This document shows positions 15,870 to 29,111 of a stretch of DNA of 64,000 bases, one piece after another. The DNA comes from Vigna angularis (taxonomy: Eukaryota > Streptophyta > Magnoliopsida > Fabales > Fabaceae). The position numbers were made by a program, and so were the translations under genes. Every line of letters starts with the position of its first letter. Position 1 is the first letter of the stretch. Under the pieces are notes generated by a model. It was given only the letters and a program-made list of their open reading frames with translations. It ran no database searches and had not been told where the DNA came from. The stretch is from the NCBI RefSeq assembly GCF_016808095.1, contig NC_068971.1:12536501-12600500 (forward strand), in the 5' to 3' direction.

Positions 15870-16278
15870 GCCATAACCATCTTGCCACTCACAACTACTA
15901 CCAACACCTTTTCACCATCTTCAGCTCCATCGAATGTCCATTCTCATCCTTCTTATCATACTTTTCTCCTATTTCCCTTGCTTTCAACCAAAAACATAAC
16001 ACACCAAAAACAGATTAACAATCCCAACCAACTCATTCTCCATCTTCAATCCTCAATTCTCAAATCATTCAAACCTTCATTCTCTCTGCAAATTCAATTC
16101 AAATTCAACCCCACCATTCATTCCTTCCTCAAGCCTCCCAAAAAATAGCTTGAAACACACCACACACAAAAAAGAATCCCATAAAACTTCACAGACACAC
16201 AGGTACACACGAAGAAGAAAAACTCGACGAGGAATAAAAAAGTTCAGTTTGTTCTTTAGGGTGATCATCGTTTCGTCA

Positions 16279-16881
16279 ATGGCCACAGGACCCGAAAGAT
16301 CGAAACCACTGCACAACTTTTCGTTGCCCTGTTTGAAATGGCGCACCCAACGGTTACTTCGCTGCGTCAACGCCAACCTCGATTGCCGATCCTCGAGATT
16401 CGACGCGCTCCAGAACGGCGTCGTTCGAGTCCCCAACAAGCGCAAAATGAACGACAGCGACGTCGTTTTCTTGGGAGGACTCGGAGAAGAAGCTAGTAGC
16501 GTGGCCAACCATGCCATGATGCCTTGGAATTTGAGAACGAGAGAAACCCCAACCAAGCTCAGTGGAGGTGTGGCGGCGACTAGGGGCTTAGTCTCCAATG
16601 GCAGCAGCGATGAACCCGACAGGAGCGGACCACAGTGGCGTCTCCATCGCTGTTGCGGAGTTGAAAAGGAGGAGAGAAACCCTAACTTTTGGAAGAAAAG
16701 AAAGGGGAACTCTGATGGTTCCCCTTGCCGCAACACGCGTTGTCAACGACGACGACCTTGTTTGATGCAGTTGCAGCGACGACCTTGTTTGATGCAGTTG
16801 CGGCGACGACTCTGGCAGCGGAGAATGATGGGAGGCACGGCGGTGAGGGCGCAGCGTGGAGAGGCGAGAGTACTTCTCTAG
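16279..16881 (+). pseudogene. captured DUF1639 gene fragment fused to unrelated sequence
   Basis: The open frame has 200 codons from the ATG at 16279. Residues 1-15 (MATGPERSKPLHNFS) plus LPCLKW, and later PWNLRTR, are the hallmarks of DUF1639 proteins, plant proteins of unknown function. The sequence upstream to about 15875 looks like the captured 5' UTR. After about 16550 the DUF1639 similarity ends and low-complexity Arg-rich text follows, including a 27-bp tandem repeat, so the frame is a chimera. The antisense frame of 219 codons has no domain and is treated as a shadow. Whether the fragment is transcribed is unknown. Confidence 0.75.
16742..16812 (+). repeat. 27-bp tandem repeat in the Pack-MULE cargo
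   Basis: Two adjacent near-identical copies of a unit beginning CGACGACCTTGTTTGATGCA, plus the start of a third. Confidence 0.85.
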
Positions 16882-17119
16882 CACGCGAAGAGAGGCAGGA
16901 GAGGAGAGGTTGGCGCGGTGGTCGGCGGTGACTCTGGCAACGATCGGTGTCACCGGCGACAGTCTTGGCCGGCCAGTGGGATGTGCGGCGGTGTTGGGCT
17001 GATGGAAGGTAGGGCTGCCACGGTTGGAAGTGAAGAAGAGACTCTAAACTTTGTCCCAAGAGAGAAAAAAGAAGAAACCCTAGTTTTAATCTAAAGGAGC
17101 TTTGGGCCTATACACCAAA

Positions 17120-17352
17120 ACTCTTTCTTCTCTAATTAACCAACACGTAAGCACGCACACAATTATATTTTCACACGTAACCACTAACTACTGCCACATG
17201 ATCATCCCATTAACTCTATTTGGTTATATTTAACGGAATGGGCTAATTTGACTCATAAATTTACAAGTAAAGATCTATTTCAAACACTTTTCTAACAAGT
17301 GATTAAATTGAGATTTGTTAACCAAACTGAAGATAAATTTGGGTATTAAACC
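17120..17352 (-). repeat. right terminal inverted repeat of the Pack-MULE
   Basis: It is the inverted partner of 15234-15475, ending GTATTAAACC at 17352. Confidence 0.88.
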
Positions 17353-17981
17353 TTAAAATAAAAATTATAACAATTTTAATAGCAAAGGATACATTTTCAA
17401 AAAATAAATCAAAATGGGTCCGGTGGGAAAATAACTCTTTAAATGGATTTGTTTGCTGAGCATTTCGGAAATTCAGTTCTATAAGAGCCCAATTTCCACT
17501 TCTAATGTGCAGCTTCGACCAGTCCACCAAAAATTTAATAAGGAAAAAGTTCCTAAATTTATAAAAAACTTTTAATTAAGACATGAAAGTTTTCTGCTAG
17601 ACTCACGTATACATTAGTTTTTCATCATGCATTTCACAATCTTTGATCTCATTTCGTTTTCAATCAAATGCTTCATATTATTCTTACTCTAGCTTTTCAT
17701 AGAACTGTGTACAAATTATAGCAGCAAAAGAACATTAGGCAAATGAAAAATTACAACACCACGATTGAAGAGGTTATGAATTCATATACGAATCATCTCT
17801 ACAACTAGCATAATAAGTCAATATACATTATACAAGCAGGATAGCAACCTTAAAAAAACACTGTTAAAATACAAGCAACCATAATAATAACAACAGAATC
17901 AGACAAGCACTGATAAAAAAAGATGCATCTATAGTCTAGCTTTTGGCACTGCTAGATTGAGCAAATAGTTCAAACAATGCA
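17353..17981. other. noncoding, including the 3' UTR of the WEB gene
   Basis: I see no gene. The right part, up to the stop at 17982, should be the 3' UTR of the minus-strand gene. Confidence 0.5.
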
Positions 17982-20910
17982 TCACCTCAAATTCAGGGTT
18001 GGCTTCTTCTTATTCTTCTGCTGTTTTGACAAAATATGAGAGAAACGTGCAAATCCAAATTTATTTCTCTTGGTAGAAAACAGCTTACGGCTAGTTCCTT
18101 TCTCAATTTGTCTGTCAATTGGTGGATCAATGTTTTGTTTACCAAGCATCTGACCCAGAGACACATTCTGTTTCATTGAGATTCTTTCTCCAGCTTCACA
18201 CTCTTGTGGTTGAAGCAGCTTTCTGCTAAGTATTTGTCCTATTGATAGGGTTGACTTTAGAACGGGCTTTGCTTCATCATTTACCAGATTTAATCCATTA
18301 ACATCTAGTAACCGAGGATCTCTCCAATGATGAGAGGAACAAGAGGTTTTGAACTTGGTGGGGTTTTGTATAGAGCGTCTTTTGTGACCCTCCGAGCGCC
18401 AATTCCTTAAAGCCTCTTCAACCTCTACCTTGTCTCTATTTGCAGCTTCTACCCTTTCCAGAGCTTCTTCTAGGGCCTTCTTGCTGGTTTTAACTTCCTC
18501 TGTAGCTTCTTCTACCCTTTTCAAAATGTCCATGTTTGACAAATTTGTTTCATCAACTTCAAGCATTGCATTTGCAACTCTCTTCCTAGATTGTTCCTCT
18601 GCATCATGGGCTTTGCATGTCAGAGCGGTATACTCTTCAAATGAAAGAGTAATCTGATTTCCAGGTAAACTCTCATTTTCATGATTAGATAATGCGTTAA
18701 TTTCTACAAGGGCAAAAGCTTCTGCAGCTCTAGCAGCTTCTTTCATTTTTCTGGCTGCAACCAATCTGATTTCAGCAGTTCTTATCATGGTTTTTGTCTG
18801 TTCAATCTCGGACATGGTTCTCAGAACTTCTGCTTTTGCAGATTCTCCCATTATTTTGAAATTCTCGGCCTCAGAACTCAATCGCTGGAGCTCTCTAGTA
18901 ATAACCGAAGGATCATCTGAAGCATCTTTAATTTCAGCCCCTTTTGCTATTTGCAGCCTTAATCTGGTATGGTTTAGCTCTTCCTCAAGAGAAGATATTT
19001 TTGAAGTATTTTGAGCTAACCTCTCACGTGTTTTCTCAAGTGAGATTCTTTCCTTCTCTAACTTCTTATTGAGCGATTCTACAGAAGTTCGGACATCAGC
19101 GAGATCAACAGTAGTTCTGGTTAAATTCAACTTGGCCTGCTTCAATTCCTGTAATATTAAACCCGGCACAGATGGAAGATGGGAAGCAAAACCTTGTCTG
19201 GAAGGTTGAAGAACATTCAATTGACTCATCTGGTTTTCCTTTTCTTCATTCTCTTCAACAACTGATTTTCTATCACATTCGCCAAGCTGAAGATTCAAGT
19301 TCACTTCAGACTGTTCCTTCTGTATCTTTGATTTCAATTCTTCAACAAGCTTTTTGGTACTTTCCAATTCTTTCAACACATCAAGAGTTTCCCTTTCTTT
19401 CAAGATCAGTTCTTTCTCCAATCCTGAAGCCTGCTCCTCCAGTGTTTCAGTGCTGAGCTCTGCTGAGTGCTGCTGCTAACAAAGATGGGGATAGGTGAGA
19501 TACTTGAAAATTTAACTCAACCAAATACTTGAAAAGGAAATTTAAGGAAAAAACCCAATATTAACAGATAAAGTAGTATAATGCCAATGACAAAACGTAG
19601 ATAGAAATCCCTTAGTGCTTTTGGTGTTCTCTGATCACAATTAAAGTTTCAATTTAGTAATTGGCATAATATAGGTTTGGGTTAAAGATCAACACAGGTT
19701 ACTGAAGTATTTAAATTTTTTCCTTAAAACACCAATAGTTTCATTCCAATTTACCAATCAAGAAATTAATACAAAGATAGCCTTTTTTTCTTTTTTCCTA
19801 AGATTTTAACAGCATTCTCCATAAATGACTTAAACTACAGTTCATGGGATCCAATCCTCGTACAACACAGATATAAAAACAAGGAATGAGAGAGGGATTT
19901 GAATAAAATTTGTTGTTTGCTTCAAAGGTTTAGAGGTAAGGGAAAATGAGGATACTTCCCTTCCAATTAAGAGTTCTCTTCTAAAAACAAGATGCTTTTA
20001 TTTTTCCAGTTCCTCTCCTCACTTGAAACTAAACCGTACGTCCAAGGTTCTAAATTACAACTACAGTCATGGTTTTGTCACAATCCATGACATTACCGAA
20101 AACTAAAAACAAATACAACAAATGCGGCCCCATTTATAACTGGAGACCCCAAAAAGCCTTGAAATTGTGCCACAATTGCAGCTGCAAATCATTTTTTAAA
20201 CCTTGAAAGAGTCTGTAGATCTTTGAAACCTTGAACAAGATTTTAAAAAACCAGTCCACAACCACAACTGTAGCTGCAATTTCCTGCAATACCAAGAACT
20301 CAACAAAAATAGACTCTGCGACCACAATTTTAAACCTTAATCTTCAAAGAGTTCCTTAATCTTAACCCACGAGCCAAAGGAAACAAGGAGAAACAACCCA
20401 GAATCACAACAAAAAACCAATTTTTCGACAGCAAACATTAAGGAAACAGCACAAATGGGTCCATACAAACATATCACAACTTACCACAACAGCAAACAAA
20501 AAACAAAAGAACCCCAGTTTCCCCCACTCCACACAAGTAAAACAACAGAGACACCCATCAAAATTCCATAAAAAAAGGTACTACCTTTTCAACTGAAAAG
20601 GGAGAGGGGCATACCAAAACAAAGAAATGGCAGCATTTCAGCTTGTGCGGTGCTCTAAGTAGCAATGCCACAACTCAATTAGAGAGAGAGAGAGAGAGAG
20701 AGGGAGTACCTCTGAATGAGAAGGCACACACGTACTGATCTTACTGTGAAGGGGTTTCCAGTAACCAATACCCCCAAACATTGTGACCGCATCTTTCACC
20801 GATTCAAAGGGTGCTGAAGTATCAACCTCCGTTCTCAAACTCTTCTTCTCCGAACTCCGTTCGCCTTGATTCGTCGTCGTTTCGGCTACGTCAGCACCTC
20901 CCATTTCCAT
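17982..20910 (-). CDS. WEB/PMI2 family coiled-coil protein (chloroplast movement)
   Basis: Two exons, 20910-20710 and 19475-17982, join in phase 0 to 564 residues. The N-terminus carries RTEVDTSAPFESVKDAVTMF and GYWKP, the conserved head of the WEB (weak chloroplast movement under blue light)/PMI2 family. From about residue 85 to 400 the protein is almost continuous heptad-rich coiled coil (KELESTKKLVEELKSK; LEKERISLEKTRERLAQN). A basic tail ends KKKPTLNLR. Arabidopsis WEB1 and PMI2 form a cytosolic complex that controls the velocity of chloroplast photorelocation. The acceptor at 19476 is chosen because it continues the frame through QQHSAELST. A GA/CT tract lies just inside the intron donor. 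Which paralogue it is cannot be settled by eye. Confidence 0.88.
20681..20704. repeat. (GA)n microsatellite beside the WEB gene splice donor
   Basis: About 11 GA units. On the transcript they form a CU-rich tract starting a few bases after the intron 1 donor. Confidence 0.9.
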
Positions 20911-21059
20911 CTTCACCTGCACAAACAAACTGAAAAAAAAAAACAGAAGAGAAGCAGCACAGAAACAGCCTCGTTCGTGCTCGCTAGAATTTGTAGCACG
21001 CGACAAAAGAACACAAAGTGAAGAAAAGCGACAAGTAACTAAGGTGAGTGTTTGTGTTG

Positions 21060-22517
21060 CGTTTTAGTACAAAAAATGTTGTCTTGTCGCACTCATGCGC
21101 TTGGCAACGGACAGTAGAATCAGAGTGTGAGGGAGAAATCAGAAAAAAGTTCAAGTGAACGTTTCAGAGTTTCCCAAAATACCCATAACAAAAATAGGTT
21201 ATTTTATAAAGTATTATAAATAATTACAGCAATATCACAAAAACCACGTTATTTAATTTTTAAATATTGAAGACTTTATTGAATCTTAAAAATTATCACA
21301 TTCTTTGAAATTTTGAAAACCTGAATTAAATATTTTATTGATAAAGAGATTAAATAGACAAATAAATAATTGATTGAAAAAGACTAAGCCTAATGTTTTT
21401 CAAGTTAAAAAAGTAAACGTGTAAAGTGTTGTAGTGTGGGCCCACACCAATGCAGTTTCAACAGTTGAAGTGTGTGAACGGTAACTTACACAGAAGTGTT
21501 TACTTTAGTTGAATTTGATTTTGAAAATTTTGACGTTGCAACTTTAAAGCTTGAGTGCTTTTGAAAATTAGACTAGTATGGTTTGATTGTAGAAAAAAGT
21601 CAACTCTTAGAATTGCCCCGAAATAGCGTTGAGTACAACAATTTGAATACCATCTTTTCAAATTCTAGAAGAGCAAAAGTTACAATAGATAATTTCAGGT
21701 AATAGAAAAATCAAATTTATTTTTGTGCTTATATTTTCTCCTCTTAAAAGTTCCTATGAACGGAATTTATTTCAAGATGTTGTATGCAGTTTCAGTTTTA
21801 CTTGCAAAGCAATTGCTCAGTTTTAAAGTGGCAGTACAAATATTTGGGATCAATTATGAAATTGCATCGATATCACATTAGTGTGTGGGTTTATAATGAT
21901 ATGAGTTTATGGATTCTATTTTTTTTTATTAGTGACTCTTTCAATGCTTAAAAATTTATATTGGTTCAATAATATAGATCTGAAAATAAATTAATATTAA
22001 AATTGAGTTGAAAATGACTTTTTTTTTTAATAAACGGTGGAATTATGATATCTTATAAAAATAAATAATTTTTTTTAATTATAAATTTAAGAAAGTTGTG
22101 CAATGATAGAACGAATTCATTATGAAGAAGTCTTATCAACTAAACACAACTATGTTTAATCCGAGTGAAATTATGACCAAAAATATAACATTTGTGTTGG
22201 TTAATTAATTGTTTGATTTAATTTTGTTTTTTTATTTTTATAAAATTAAAATTGTTCTAATGTGACAATTTTGGAAGCTGATTATTGACAAAGTCCGATT
22301 GACACAACTTCAATGACATAAAGAAGTTGTCTGACATTACTCTAGTGCAATTTTTGTCTTGAAGATGTATGTTTATAGCACAATTTCATTGTTTGTGTAT
22401 TTTAGACTGAAATCGTTTGAAACTCATACACTTATACTACAATATCACTTTATTAACTACATAAATGGTTGGCTTTACAACAATGTCAATTGTTCTCTTT
22501 CTAGAACAAGCATTTCT
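21060..22517. other. AT-rich intergenic sequence
   Basis: The left end should contain the promoter of the WEB gene. I recognise no coding sequence or element before the Copia LTR at 22518. Confidence 0.5.
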
Positions 22518-23022
22518 TGTAAGCAATTCTTTGATTTTTCAATTGAATGAAAAATACATACAGGATCTTGAATTTTCATGATACTCACTATTCTCTCAAA
22601 CACAGTGGAAAAGAACTTACATGGATCCATTGTACAGTTTCTTCCTGTCAAACGTTCTCCCTTCTCTTACTTCACTTTAATGCTTTCTTGATGATATAGA
22701 AATTCTGAAGGATGTCAATCTCTGTCAAAGTCTCAGTTTTCTTTCTTTTCAGAGAACGTAACCTTTTATTTCTCTCTTTTAGAAACTTTTTACGTCAACC
22801 GTAGACTCATCTTTTCCCTCTTTTATGATATTTAATTAACTTTAATAAAATACCAAAATGCCCTTTATTGAAGTGAGAAGAGAGGAATTAATTTTAATAA
22901 CTCTAAAATAATCCCTATAACTTTAATACATTATATTCTAATAATCATCACATTAGAATCTGTACATCAAAGTTATACTTTAAATTACATGAACCAATCT
23001 TAAATATTAATATAATTTAACA
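22518..23022 (-). repeat. 3' LTR of the Copia element
   Basis: 505 bp; pairs with 28607-29111. Confidence 0.93.
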
Positions 23023-23392
23023 TTCTCCCACTTGGTTCATGTGATGACTTGAAGATCTAAATCTAAACTTTAAGTGTGCACCATTCATTAGAATTATCAA
23101 GTCATCATCCTTATATGAATTGAAATAATCGGATCATGGCGGGCAAAAGTCATGAACGACAAGATTCCTTCCATGTATCACATAATCAAACCAACTCAAC
23201 ATAACTTTAATCAATCTTTTAACTTTCATGTCTCTAAAAGAGATATAACATGTTACCACAATCAATAATACATGTATATAACTTAATGTGGATAACAATA
23301 GAATAAAGAGAAACATAACTTTAATTGAATTCACAAGTGTCATGACAGTGCAAGCATATAACTATACATATCCATATAGATAGATAACATCA

Positions 23393-26300
23393 TTATGTTA
23401 ATATTGACTTATCCATAATGCCCATACTTTTAACATGGCCAATAAAAGTTTTGGGCGGTAGTCCTTTAGTTAACGGATCTGCTATCATCAAATCCGTACC
23501 AATATGCTCAATCAACACTCTACGTTTCTGCACTTCTTCTTTGACCGACAAGTATTTCAAATCCATGTGTTTAGCACCCTTTGAGTACTTGTCATTTTTA
23601 GAGAAGAAGACGGCTGCAAAATTATCACAATAAATCCTTATCGGCCTAGCAATACTGTCAATAATGCCAAGCCTCGATACAAAGTTCTGCAACCACAAAG
23701 CATGAACTGTGGCCTCAAAGCATGCCACGAATTCAGCCTCCATGGTGGAAGTAGCAATGACTGATTGTTTTGCACTGTTCCAAGAAATTTCTCCTCCAAC
23801 TAATAGATAAACATACCCAAATGTGGATTTTCTTGAATCCACACATCCAGCATAGTCTGAATCCGAGTAGCCAACCATCTCAAGATGATCTGACCTTATG
23901 TAGGAGAGCATGTATTCTTTGGTACCTTGTAAATACCTAAGAACTTTCTTTGCGGCTTTCCAGTGATCCATTCCGGGATTACTTTGATATCGGCCTAACA
24001 TTCCAACAGCAAAACTGATATCTGGCCGAGTACAAGTTTGAGCATACATCAAACTCCCAACCACTGACGCATAAGGAATAGACTCCATGGCCTTTCGTTC
24101 CAAATCATTCTTGGGACATTGCATTTGACTAAGCTTGTCTCCTTTTTGAATTGGAACTATTCCAGGAGAACATTTTTCCATTCTGAATCTCTCTAACACT
24201 TTGTTAATATAGCCTTTTTGAGACAAACTTAACAATCCTTGTGATCTATAACGAAATATTTCTATTCCTATCACATAAGATGCCTCATTCATATCTTTCA
24301 TTTCAAAGTTGCTAGAGAGAAACTTTTTTACATCATGTAACATACCAACATCATTAGTAGCAAGAAAAATGTCATCAACATATAGAACCAATATAACAAA
24401 CTTACTCCCACTGATCTTCATATATATACACCGGTCAACAGTGTTCTCTACAAAACCATATGAAGTTATGCTATCATTAAATTTTAGATACCATTGTCGG
24501 GAAGCTTGTTTCAGTCCATATATTGATTTCTTCAATTTACACACCAAATTTTCTTTTCCTGTTATTGTGAAACCTTCTGGTTGGTCCATATAAACTTCCT
24601 CTTCTAAGTCACCATTCAGAAAAGCGGTCTTTACATCCATTTGGTGAAGCTCTAAATCATAATGAGCCACCAAAGCCAAAACAATTCTCAAAGAGTCCTT
24701 CTTAGAAACAGGAGAGAAGGTCTCTTTGTAGTCAATGCCTTCCTTTTGAGTGAAACCTTTGGCGACTAATCTAGATTTATACCTTTCAATATTGCCTTTT
24801 GAGTCATGTTTAGTCTTAAAGACCCATTTACAACCGACTTTTTTTGAACCCTTAGGCAATTCAACTAGATCTCATACTTTATTGTCATCCATTGATTTCA
24901 ATTCTTCTTTCATAGCATTCAACCAATTCTCTGAATTATTACTTTCCATGGCTTGTCTGAAAGAGACTGGATCCTCATCAATGCTTAAGTCATATTCATG
25001 TTCAACAGAGTAAACCACATAATCATTCGAAATAGTAAGTCTTTTCTCCCTTACAGACCTTCTTAATGCTGCTTCTTGTGGTTCCTCTATCAATTGCTCA
25101 TTTATGACTTGCTCATTTGTGACTTGCTCATTATCAATTGGCTCAACATTTATATGTTCATTTTGTGAGATTGGAACATTAACTTGTTGTCTCTGCTTGT
25201 TGTGTGACTGTGATACAACAAGAGGGATAACAACTTCAGAAGAGACATTAGATGTAGAAACACTATCAGTATGCTCTTGAATATCCACTATTCGTGATTC
25301 ATCACTCCCACTAAATTGACCATTTTCAATGAACCGAGCATTTCCAGACTCAATTATTCTTGTACTATGGTTAGGGCAATAAAATCTATATCCCTTTGAT
25401 TTTTCAGGATAACCGATGAAGTAACCACTAATGATTCTTGCATCAAGCTTCTTTTCATGTGGATTATATAACCTTACCTGTGCCGGACAACCCCAAACAT
25501 GAAGATGTCTCAAACTGGGTTTCCTTCCAGTCCATAGTTCATAAGGAGTTTTAGAAACTACTTTACTAGGAACCCTGTTAACCAGATATACAACAGTCTT
25601 TAATGAATACATCCACAAAGATAAAGGAATATTACTATGACTTAACATACTCCTAACCATATCCATAAGAGTACGATTCCTCCTTTCTACTACACCATTT
25701 TGTTGTGGTGTACCGGGCATTGTATACTGTGCACATATACCCCGACTTTCAAGAAACTTTGCAAATGGACTTGGACATTGTCCACTCTCATCAGTTTTAC
25801 CATAATATTCACCACCTCTATCAGATCTCACCACTTTTACTTTTCTATCTAATTTCCTTTCCACCTCATTTATGAACACCTAAAGGGCATTCACTGATTG
25901 AGATTTTTCATGTAATAGATATATATAACAATAACGTGAGAAATCATCAATAAAGGAGATAAAATATTTTTCACTACTCCAGGATTTAATGTCAAAAGGA
26001 CCACAGATATCAGTGTGTATTAACTCAAGAAGTTGACTACTTCTTGTGGTAGGATATTTTGATATGTGTTTTGTTTGTTTACCCTTAATACAATCAATAC
26101 ATACATCCAGTCATCAAAATTCAATTGAGGTAAAATTTCATTTTTTACTAACCTCAACATCCGTTCTTTGGATATGTGACCCAATCTTTTATGCCATAAG
26201 AAAGCAGAACATTATTTTCCTGCACCACAGTTTCTATCAACAACATGTTCAACATTAAACAGGGATTACAAAAATTAACATCAAGATTTAAACGATATAA

Positions 26301-27490
26301 ACCATCCAATAATGTGCCAGAACCATAATAGTACGAAAGTTTATACAAATGAAAAATACCATTTTCAATCTTAAAGTTAAAACCTAAATAATCCAACTTT
26401 GCAACAAAAATTAAATTCCTAGCACAACCAGGAACATAGAGACACTTTTCAAGATTCAGACAATAGCCAGTGTCTAGAATCAATCTGTAAGTCCCAATTC
26501 CTTCTATTTGTGCCTTCATTTTGTTCCCTATATATAAATACTTTTTAGTTCCTTTTATGGGCTGGATTGAAAGGAATCCCTGCATAATATTAGAAGCATG
26601 AGTAGTAGCTCTAGAATCCAACCACCAGGTATTATTAGGCACTTCAATTATATTTGCTTCAAAACTTACAGAAACATAAAATGTACCTTTCTTTTCGAAC
26701 CAAGATTTTCTTTTCGGACAATCTTTCTTGAAGTGACCTACTTTCTTGCAAAAGAAACATTTCTAGTCCTTCTGGATATTGCCCTTATTCACTTTCATTG
26801 GGGCTTTGTCCTTCTTGTTCTTCTTTCCTGATTTGGCTTTACTGAAGCTAGCACCTTCATGAGTTGTGAGATGGATAGAATGATCTTTCATTTTCTTCAA
26901 TCTTCCTTCCTCTTGTATCAACATGGCTTTAATTTCTTGAAAGTTCCATTTGTCTTTAAGAGTGTTATAGTTCACTTGGAACTGGCCAAATTCAGGAGGA
27001 AAAGAGTTCATGATGGACTGTACTAGAAAAGACTCATTCACCTCCATTCCCATTGACTTCAATATTGTTGCTATATTTGCCATTCTAGTTACATGGTCAT
27101 GTATGGGCTGCAACCAGTCAAACTTTTTGTAGTCAGCTCACTCATAAGAGTTCCTACAATAGACATGTCAGTTATGTTTGATTGTGAGTACTCCTTGATC
27201 AGTTTCATGAATTCCTTTGCGTTTTCCTTTTTAGGCATAGAAGGCTTTACATTCTTTGCCATAGACATTCGCATCAAGTTTAGTGACAGCCTGTTAGACC
27301 TATGCCAAGCCTCATGAAGAGACTTCTCATCATTTGTACTAGTCACTGTAATGGCTGCGGGCATTTCATCTATCATAATTGTCATGTCCAAGTCTAACAC
27401 ACCCAGTTGGAACTGGATTTGTTCTGACCAATCAGCATAATTGAGCCCATTAAACTTGACCACATTGTTGCTCAAACCGGATAAATTCAT
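23393..27490 (-). pseudogene. Copia gag-pol polyprotein gene, broken by stops and frameshifts
   Basis: Domains from 27490 down: gag (MNLSGLSNNVVKFNGLNYAD); zinc knuckle (CFFCKKVGHFKKDC) near 26750; protease with LDSRATTH where DSGAT is expected; integrase with FIDDFSRY and [10 protein letters not shown]; reverse transcriptase with YVDD near 24380; and RNase H ending at 23393. Breaks: loss of one A in an A-run near 27126, a TAG at 26763, frame changes near 26190 and 26100, a TAG at 25880 and a TGA at 24872. At 24872 the frame reads NKV-stop-DLV, where the family has Trp. The longest open block (24859-23393) still covers all of RT-RNase H. Confidence 0.93.
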
Positions 27491-28606
27491 GTAAGCTGGA
27501 AATAATACAGAAGCTCATACATTAATGCTTTGATAAAATTAATGGATTCAAACAAATTACTACACTAGTCATACATTCAAGTTCACCTTTGGGTGACACT
27601 TAAACTGATAGGTAATCATTTAAGTCATTCATTTAAGTTCACCTTTGGGTGATTCTTAAACTGACAAATTCCATATACACTTTAATAAACAATCAATCAT
27701 ACTTAAGTCTATATGTATGCTATCTTTGGATATACAAACATATTTACTAAGTACATGAAATGTCTTACTTTAATGTCATCAATTATAAACAATGGTTCAC
27801 CTTTGGGTAATCCATAACATCCTTATATCAATGACTAATTACTCTCCAAAATTTAACTTAATTGAATTTCCTTTTTCCAAATACATATAATTCATAAAAC
27901 AAAATTATATCATATATGTCAGTAAATGCACTTTTCAAATTAAAAGTATATGAAACCTTCCCACTTTTAATTCACATTTAATTTCCATATTTGAATTTCC
28001 ATTCAATGCAGTAACAATAACCATGTTTACAATATAATAATAATATAAGTTGCAACAATAAATTGCTTTATTGTAAAAAACATGTGTTGCAACGTTATGC
28101 CAAATAGAAAACCCGCAGTTGGATAAAACACGTTACAGTGATGCAACAATAAAGTTGCTTTTATGCTTTAACAACCAAATTAAAATATTCATATCCACGA
28201 CTTCAGGGGTTAAATTCAAGAGATTGAATTTTCTTTTGGTTACTTTGCACGATTTTCAATTTCGAAACTTTAATGAAATGTCATGCACAGATCAAAATCA
28301 AATAATAAAAAAAAAATTAACTTGTTGCTTCCAGGATGAATGAAATTCACATTAATTGAAACAATCAAGCAACAGTAAATAAAACTTTTCTTTATTGTGA
28401 CGTGCGCAACAATGCGGCAATGAAATTCACATATTGAATGGAATAAAAAAAACTTTACGAATCAAATAAAACCTTAAGGCGATTTTCTTTCATGCCAACA
28501 AATTTAAAATCCCTAAATTTTATAATTCAAAATTAGGGTTTTAAAATTGGGAAAAATTACCATTCATGGAGAATCATAAAATTCAGAACCTGACTTTGAT
28601 ACCACT

Positions 28607-29111
28607 TGTAAGCAATTCTTTGATTTTTCAATTGAATGAAAAACACACACAAGATCTTGAATTTTCATGATACTCACTATTCTCTCATACACAGTGAAAA
28701 AGAACTTACCTGGATCCATTGTACAGTTTTTTCGTGTCAAACGTTCTCCCTTCTCTTACTTCACTTTAATGCTTTCTTGATGATATAGAAATTCTGAAGG
28801 ATGTCAATCTCTATCAAAGTCTCAGTTTTCTTTCTTTTCAGAGAACGTAACTTTTTCTTTCTCTCTTTCATAAACTTTTTACGTCAACCGTAGACTCATC
28901 TTTTCCCTCTTTTATGATATTTAATTAACTTTAATAAAATACCAAAATGCCCTTTATTGAAGTGAGAAGAGAGAGATTAATTTTAATAACTCTAAAATAA
29001 TCCCTATAACTTTAATACATTATATTCTAATAATCATCACATTAGAATATGTACATCAAAGTTATACTTAAAATTACATGAACCAATCTTAAATATTAAT
29101 ATAATTTAACA
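28607..29111 (-). repeat. 5' LTR of the Copia element
   Basis: 505 bp; next to the primer-binding site at about 28587-28606. Confidence 0.93.

Larger units (their letters stand above)
15234..17352 (+). mobile_element. Pack-MULE (non-autonomous Mutator-like element with captured gene sequence)
   Basis: The ends GGTTTAATACCCAA and the reverse complement at 17352 start inverted repeats of about 220-240 bp (15234-15475 and 17120-17352). The flanking 9-mers, ctaaaatat and ttaaaataa, are an imperfect target duplication. There is no transposase. Instead the interior is GC-rich, gene-like sequence including a DUF1639 5' UTR and coding start, which is the Pack-MULE signature. The terminal repeats differ from those of the MULE at 8589, so it belongs to another family. 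A solo LTR sits inside it. Confidence 0.85.
22518..29111 (-). mobile_element. full-length Copia LTR retrotransposon, inactive
   Basis: It is 6.59 kb on the minus strand. Both LTRs are 505 bp (22518-23022 and 28607-29111), starting TGTAAGCAATTC and ending ATAATTTAACA in plus-strand reading. By hand I count roughly 18-20 differences between them. The primer-binding site (minus-strand TGGTATCAAAGTCAGG, initiator tRNA-Met) abuts the right LTR. A purine tract (AAGTGGGAGAA) abuts the left LTR. Flanks tttct and tttcc are a 5-bp duplication with one mismatch. Confidence 0.93.

Noticed and set aside
16077..16736. 219-codon minus-strand frame in the Pack-MULE
   Set aside because: Antisense shadow of the DUF1639 fragment; no recognisable domain, and the plus strand has the conserved start and motifs.
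20134..20325. 63-codon minus-strand frame in the WEB gene intron
   Set aside because: Lies inside intron 1 of a gene with good splice joints and is low-complexity; not an exon.
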